Source: Luzula sylvatica
Lineage: Eukaryota > Streptophyta > Magnoliopsida > Poales > Juncaceae
DNA: 64,000 nucleotides
Reading direction: 5' to 3'
Assembly: GCA_946800325.1 (NCBI GenBank)
Contig: OX326958.1
Span: 13,668,992-13,732,991 of the forward strand
The position numbers and the translations under genes are program-made. Positions 57,928 through 64,000 of the stretch are shown one piece after another (position 1 is the first letter of the stretch; every line of letters begins with the position of its first letter). The notes under the pieces are model-generated. The model did no database searches and was not told where the DNA came from. It saw only the letters and a list, made by a program, of their open reading frames with translations.

Positions 57928-58130
57928 GTAATAACGTCATCCGAATACTATTTTATTGGAAACAGTAGAATAACAACAATAATTAGTACCTTATTTTCTT
58001 TATAAATTTATTGGCGATCATCACATTGTAATGGCTTAAAATTAAAAAATTTATAAGTAAGATCATAATGTTAAAAGTCGCAAATGGATGTCTCCATTAT
58101 GATTATCATTGGAGATGATGTATGTGTACA
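57928..58130. repeat. Long direct repeat, copy 2
   Basis: Partner of 51822-52025, starting directly after MITE copy 2 and ending at GTGTACA. Confidence 0.85.
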
Positions 58131-58134
58131 GTGA

Positions 58135-59160
58135 AACAGAGAAACAGAAAAGGATCGATCTAAAAGAAGAAAAACATTGGAGCAATATTGCACGCAAGTA
58201 TGTCGAGCAATGAGTTCCTTGTTCATCAGAAACTATAGTTAACAGGTTTTGAATAGTGTATTATACGAGAGTTTGGGATATATTTATTGAAAGGGTATTT
58301 AGTCAACAAAATTTACATATCATAATTTTGTTAATTTTAAAATTCTAAAATCTGTTTATTTTAATATTAAGTTAACGGTGTGGATAAATCTGATATTATA
58401 TAAACTTAGTAGGGACAAAGTTGATATTAATTCAGTTTAGTAGTGATAAATATGATATTAAAAATTTAAGAAGGATACATATGTAATTTAAGAGGTTAGT
58501 AGGAATATATGAGAATTTTTCCCTTCTTTTTAACTACATCATTTACTCTAAAAAAACAAAAAAAATGAACTCGGGTTGAAATTATTTAACGTTACGATAT
58601 TTAATCACAATTCACCGATAATCGTTGATTCATTTTCGAAATGTACAGTGAATATTTATTAGCATTACAACATCAATCATTTTCAAAGTCTATTCTCAAT
58701 CCAATTAATTCGCAGTTATATCACAAAAGACATGAGTAAAATACTAAAATCAATAGTTATATATATATATACCTAATCTTATGCAAAAAAAATTAGAAAG
58801 CGGTTGCTTAATTAATTTCTAACCAGATTTGGAGCTTGCATTTGTATATCCAGTTTAACTTGTCTTGATTTGATTATGAGTTTTATGTTTCATTCAGTTA
58901 GATTGATTTAGTTATGTATTTTATTAAAATGAAAGTAAGCATACTCTTATCTCGTTCGATATGCGATGAAACAGAGAAATTGAGAAATAAAGAATATCCA
59001 GCTAATTCATTTTACTCCAAAAAAATATTCAGCAAAATTAATGAAATAAAAGAACTGGTTTAAAATAAATAAATAATGTTAATGACCAAAATTGGTTGCA
59101 TACAAATTCAAGGTGATATTTTATGCTTAACTCCGAACACTCAAGTCCTAATTTGGCAAA
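58135..59160. other. AT-rich stretch, nothing recognised
   Basis: No coding similarity. A run of GATATTA/TTTAGTAGG-type units near 58370-58510 looks like a decayed repeat. Confidence 0.45.
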
Positions 59161-59169
59161 TGACTTTGC

Positions 59170-60110
59170 TTCCTCTAATGACCAGTCTCAGACGGAAGGA
59201 TCGATTTTTTCTTCGAATGTGCCATCCTCCATTGCTTCCTTCACTTTGTGAGTGATAGTTATTGGATCTTCTATTCCGGTTAATAATTGAAGAAGAATCA
59301 CTCCAAAGTAAATGTTCGATTTCGTTTCTAAAATTCCACTAATAATTCCATAATTAATTGCTAATTTTTTAATTTAATTAAATATCTCATAGACATACCG
59401 CTCATCGTATACTCGGGATCAACATACTTCTCATAAACATGTAGCAGATGATGCTACATGTCTAATGATACCAACATCCGATTTTTTGATCTTATAATTT
59501 TTATTTAGGTTTGATATTACAATAAACAAGCGATTTTGATTTCATCTCCTATAAAAAAAAAGTATAAAACAATTGCTGGATACAAAAAAAAACCTAGTGT
59601 TAAGAATAAAATAATTACATAATAATTTTAAAATACATCTAATAAATTATTTAGATATCTTATTTCTAATGCAAATGCGACGGTGCCAAGAAATTGGCGC
59701 CCTATCGCTTGATGTAAATAATCAACCATGCAAACTTCCTTTCTCCACGAGTATATATACCAAAATATTTTTCTTGTCACACGACTCCAAGTAATATCAC
59801 GAGGCTGTGATGTTTTATACGACTCAAAATGCCAATCTGTACAAAAAATTTCACAATTCAATATTTCTTCAAATATGTACAAGTATACTCTTTCGATTTA
59901 CAATACACATACTCTTACCTTATTCTTGATTGAGAAAGGACATTGATAGAATACGACCATGAAAGATGAAACCATATTAGCCATGACAATACTTTCCAAA
60001 TTATCCTTATAAACCGGACGTATGTCTCTTCTCCAATTTTATTACTATCACTAAAATTTTCTTTGGCTTCTTCTATTTCATCCATGGTGTATTTAACATG
60101 GCAAAATACA
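59170..60110 (-). pseudogene. Second protein kinase relic (U-box-kinase type)
   Basis: Minus-strand pieces in kinase order: 60095-60020 (KYTMDEIEEAKENFSDSNKI, then GEETYV for the usual GEGTYG glycine loop), 59835-59770 (LSRIKHHSLVILLGV) and 59345-59180 (TKSNIYFGVILLQLLTGIED, then THKVKEAMEDGTFEEKIDPS). The last block, AMEDGTFEEKIDP, matches the C-lobe of U-box cytoplasmic kinases. The subdomain VI-VIII exon (HRD, DFG) is missing and stops interrupt the rest. Closer to consensus at its N-terminus than the relics at 43890-50370, so it came from a different copy. Confidence 0.8.
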
Positions 60111-60139
60111 AACAAAAAAGTGACTTTATAAGACTTGTT

Positions 60140-61117
60140 ATCAATGTTGTAAATGACGGGATACGGGACGGAACGGTCTGACACCGTTTTAGTGTATTAA
60201 CCGTAAAATGGTCGTAAAACGGTAAAAAAACGGTAATCCAAAAATAGGAATATTTTCATTAAAATTCGAATATAAAACAAAAAAAATATATATATAAATA
60301 TAATTTTTTAATAGTAAAATAAAATATGACCAAATGTCCAAAATACAAAAAATTGAGAGGCGAAGCATAATTCAATAATAATTGAATTAAAAATTAGAAG
60401 ACATCAAACATTAGAACAGAAGACATTACAATTTACAAGCCATCGTTTATTTACAAGCCATCAAAAATTAGAAACCATAGTCAGTGACCTTGAGAGGCGA
60501 GGGACTCAGTAAAAATTGAAGTACAAAAAAAAATTGAAGTAAAAATTAAAGCCATAATTGGAATTTGGAAGCCATAATGATCCAAACGAACCCATAATTG
60601 AATTCCTAACAGAGCAGGCGAGTTTTTGAGAACTAAAAATGGAGAAACCCTAGATGTCAAGTTCAGAATCTTGACACTTGAGAGGCGAGGGAGAGAGAAC
60701 AGAGTAGGCGAGTAGCTTGCGAGGGAGAGAAAATCAAAGGATTAGTTTGCGAGGGAGAGAAACGAACCAGATCCAACTCCAAGCCGTCACACTTTGTCTA
60801 GGGAGAGAAGAAGAGTTTGTCGAGGGAGAGAAGAACCAGGACCAGCATGAGGAGGGAGGAAGTCAAAATATTTTGGGCTGGAAAAAAAGGCTTCAAAATT
60901 AGAATAAAAAATTAAAAGCCCAAATAATTTGTCACTTGTAAACCCTTGAAATAAAGAACCCTAAATTGACACAAAATTGGCACTAAATTGGCACAAAATT
61001 GGACCGAATTGAAACAAAGAACCCTAATCGAAACCAGAAAACAAGAAGAGAGAGAGGCGATGGTTGGAGAGAGAGAACCCTAGAAAGAGAGAACTGGCCT
61101 AGAGAAACCACGAGACC

Positions 61118-61171
<54 letters not shown>

Positions 61172-61620
61172 CGAGAGAGAACTGACCTCCAGTAATGGCT
61201 GGAGCAGGGCGCTGGAGTAGAGTGGAGCAGGGCGCTAGAGTGGCGATGGCTGGCTGACCTAGAGAGACCACGAGAGAGAGAGAGAGAGAGAGTCGCGAGA
61301 GAGAAAAAGAGAGGAAGAGGCGCTGGAGTGGAGTGGAGAGAGAGAGGGGATAGAGAGAGGGGTTAGAGTTATTTCGGGTCGGGTTATAAGTGATGGGTCG
61401 GGTTAAATGTGTTTTCGGGTCGGGTTAAATAATATGTATAAAATATCATCAGTTAACAACTATTTAACAGGGGAGACACGACTTATTGGACGGAGGGGGC
61501 AAACCGAACAAAAATAGCAAGTTTAAGAGGCAAAAAGGTGCAAAAAATTAGTCGGAGGGTAAATTGAACAATTCGGTATTTGTTAGAGATCAAAAACAGA
61601 CTTTTTCCCACAATATATTC
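60140..61620. mobile_element. Foldback-type element, left end and GA-rich cargo (partial)
   Basis: The start AATGTTGTAAATGACGGG and the ACGGAACGGTC / AAACGGTAAAAAAACGGTAA block match the left end of the element at 61877. No right end was found. The interior (60600-61370) is GA-rich leader-like sequence with repeated GGCGAGGGAGAGAG, CTGGAGTGGAG and two (GA)n tracts. The frames at 60717-60902, 60999-61220 and 61080-61271 are artefacts. Confidence 0.45.
61113..61168. repeat. (GA)n microsatellite
   Basis: About 25 GA units; a shorter tract follows at about 61270-61292. Confidence 0.95.
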
Positions 61621-61876
61621 ACGGTTTAAAATGAGTGGTTATCAACATCATTGAAATGAGTGGTTATCAACATGCCACGTCACAAGGTTCATACAAGGCT
61701 TTTTAATTTAAAGCAACCACAAAACCAACTCACTTAAAAGACCCATAAATTTCAAAAATATATATATATAGCAACGGAGATTATTCCAAGACAGGAATTT
61801 GTAATTATCGCTTTCTGAAGATTATTCATATCTCTCAATATTAATGGGACAGGGTCAAATACATCAATTTCAAGCA

Positions 61877-62869
61877 ATGTTGTAAATTTCGGTAAACGGT
61901 ACGGAACGGTCAGGGACCGTAAAACGGGATTACCGTAAAACGATGAAAAAACGGTGAAAAAACGGTTATCGAAATCGATAATAATTTAATTGAAATTATA
62001 GATTTTCTGCCAACACAAAATTTTATAAACACAAAATTAGAAATATAATTTACTGCCAAAATATAATTTACTCCAAAATATAATTTTCTGCCAAATTCTA
62101 TCAGTCAAAATTTACTGTCAATTTTATACTCAAAAATTCTATTACTAAGCAATTTTATACTCAAACATTTACGGCCAATTTAGGGCCCATATTAGTCAAA
62201 ATTCTAAGCACAAATTCTAAGCACAATTTAGGGCCATAGACACAAAATTCTAAGCAATTCTAAACACAAATTATAAACACAAAATTAGTCAAAATTACTC
62301 ACTGCAAATTTAGGCGAAATCAGTCGCAAATTACCACTTCTTCTATCCTGAGTTTGCAAATCAGTCGCAAATCACTGCCAAAATTACTCCAGACTCTTCT
62401 GTCGCCAACAAATCAGTCGCAAAATCAGCCAGAGCGAGAGTCTTCAACGCCAGAGTCGCTTGTCGCCGTCAACGAGAGTCCTGTCCTGTGCGAGAGCGCC
62501 ACTTCTTCTCGCCACTTCTTCTGTCTTGTGCGAGAGCGAGAGAGAGAGAGCGTGCGAGAGAGTCTCCTGTCCTGTGCGAGAGCGAGAGAGAGAGAGAGAA
62601 GAGTTAATTGGAGAGATGATTTATTTTGTATTTGAGGTTGGGCTGAATTTTCTTTTGGGCCGAAAATTATATTAAATATTTAATGATCCATGAAAATTAA
62701 TGCAAAAAACGGCCGTTTTTCGGTACGAAAAACATTTTTCTCCAAAAAAACGGTCAAACACGTTAAAAAAACGTTTGATCGTTTTTTCAAAGCGTCTTGT
62801 AAAAAACGGAACGTTTTTCCACCGAAGCACCGTTTTTTGATCGTTTTTCCACCGAAACGGTTGCAACAT
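61877..62869. mobile_element. Inverted-repeat element with ATGTTG ends
   Basis: About 1 kb. The left end ATGTTGTAAATTTCGGTAAA and the inverse of the right end ATGTTGCAACCGTTTCGGTG share a short terminus, then both are rich in AAAACGG / CCGTTTT. The interior has repeated CACAAATTCTAAGCA-type units and a GA-rich block (62530-62600). No TSD is clear. The frames at 62354-62929 are artefacts. Confidence 0.55.
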
Positions 62870-63055
62870 CACAACTTAACGGTCCAGTCATCCGTTAATG
62901 GATGGAAGGACTCAATTGGACCAAATTAAAAAGGTGGGGGACTTGATTGAGCAATTTAAAAAGATAAGGGACTTAATTGACCAAATTAAAACATTAGAAA
63001 CTGGATTGAATTTTTGATGAAAGGTAAGGAATCAAAAATAAACTTTTTCATTTTA
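62870..63055 (-). repeat. Arm of an inverted-repeat element family
   Basis: Sequence from ACTTAACGGTCCAGTCATCC to AATCAAAAATAAACTTTTTC is the inverse of 63565-63740 and also recurs directly at 63964-64000. Confidence 0.7.
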
Positions 63056-63142
63056 TAATATATCGAATAGAGTTTAATTTACTTTCTAAACCCAAATATC
63101 TTATAGGAAAATATACTTGGCCCCCCAAAGTCACAAAAAGAG

Positions 63143-63330
63143 CCTTGATGAGGTGGCAAAAGTGGATTAAGTGGGTTGATTAGACTCTTTAATTGACTCA
63201 ATTAAATATTAATTGACATGTTTAATTGACACGTAAATAATTTATAATATATTGATATTAAGACATGTTAATTGACGTGTCAATTTAATTAAACGGTCAA
63301 TAAAATCGGTAATTATGCTATTTCATGCAG
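63143..63330. mobile_element. MITE family CCTTGATGAGG, copy 3 (right end lost)
   Basis: Left end CCTTGATGAGGTGGCAAAAG, interior TTAATTGACGTGTCAATTTA. The right terminal repeat is not found. Confidence 0.65.
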
Positions 63331-63559
63331 AAAAAATTATTAATACAATTTAAAAAATATGATTAAACACTTTCATTAGCTCCCGGACCAAAGAACAATC
63401 TCTTCAAAGTGCTACTTTTGCAAATTGTAGAAAACCAAGGCTATTTTTGTAAATTGGGCTTCTGATAAGGTTTTTTGTGAAAAAAAAAACTGTTTGAAAA
63501 GAGAAGTTGGTTTTGAGGATTCTTTTTTGGAGTATCTGACTCAAAAGTGAGGGGATTTT

Positions 63560-64000
63560 ATAAGAAAAAAGTTTATTTTTGATCCCTTACCTTTCATCAA
63601 AAGTTCAATCAAGTCCCTAATGTTTTAATTTGGTCAATTAAGTTCCTTACCTTTTTAATTAGGTCAATCAAGTCCCTTATATTTTTAAGTTGGTTTAATT
63701 AGGTCCTTCCATCCATTAATCGATGATTTGACCGTTAAGTTATGACGTGCCAACGTATGACATGGAATATTTGATGACGTGACAACATTTGACATGTCAT
63801 ATTTGACGATGTGACAGCATAAATTATTTAATTTAAATATGACATGTCAAATATTTTATTTAAATATGACATCAAATATTGAAAAAAATAATTTACGTTG
63901 TCGTGTCATCAAATATGACATGTCATAAATTGTCACGTCATCAAATTTGAGATTTCATAGGTTGCCACATCACAACTTAACGGTCCAGTCATCCGTTAAT
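63560..64000 (+). mobile_element. Inverted-repeat element, running off the window
   Basis: Left arm 63565-63740 (AAAAGTTTATTTTTGATCCC, then TCAATTAAGTTCCTTACC). The middle, 63740-63960, is a series of TGACATGTCA / TTTGACGATGTGACA units. From 63964 the right arm begins with AACTTAACGGTCCAGTCATC, cut by the window end. The same family as the arm at 62870-63055. Confidence 0.65.

Overview
This window is plant nuclear DNA, most likely from a eudicot. It is AT-rich and gene-poor and is built almost wholly of transposable elements in various states of decay. The signs are copia LTRs primed from initiator tRNA-Met, L1-type LINEs with long target-site duplications (TSDs), a CACTA end, hAT, Mutator-like and Helitron ends, many MITEs, an F-box/DUF295 gene, and relics of plant galacturonokinase and U-box-kinase genes. 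There are no operons, rRNA or tRNA genes, and no CRISPR array. I cannot fix the species; an asterid such as a Lamiales member would fit, but that is a guess.

Region 1 (1-13,430) is a nested stack. A minus-strand LINE endonuclease sequence is split by a solo LTR (11,298-12,400, TSD GAGAT) and cut off by a CACTA end at 10,966. The CACTA body (9,019-10,966) is cut by an LTR in plus orientation (1-341 plus 8,906-9,018). That LTR is itself split by a complete 8.56-kb copia element on the minus strand (347-8,905, TSD GCATG). The copia LTRs are nearly identical, but its pol is riddled with stops and frameshifts.

Region 2 (13,430-25,550) holds small inverted-repeat elements, a tandem F-box duplication, a T-rich degenerate satellite and a Helitron 3' end. 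The F-box copy at 21,749-22,765 is intact. The other copy is cut by a hAT element that itself carries a foldback element.

Region 3 (25,550-38,000) has a 5'-truncated LINE, a C-rich minisatellite followed by CA repeats, a second Helitron end in the opposite orientation, short gene-like fragments and several diverged duplications.

Region 4 (38,000-50,400) has a Mutator-like element (9-bp TSD) carrying a quadruplicated exon-like unit, a broken galacturonokinase gene, U-box-kinase relics, a diverged partial duplicate of that block, and a third LINE with a near-complete reverse transcriptase.

Region 5 (50,400-64,000) has a MITE set between two TA tracts, a 2.9-kb foldback element made of three successive palindromes inside 500-bp inverted arms, further MITEs, another kinase relic, and foldback elements with GA-rich cargo.

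The only gene that looks functional is the F-box/DUF295 gene. Everything else is best read as mobile DNA, relics of genes, or repeats.
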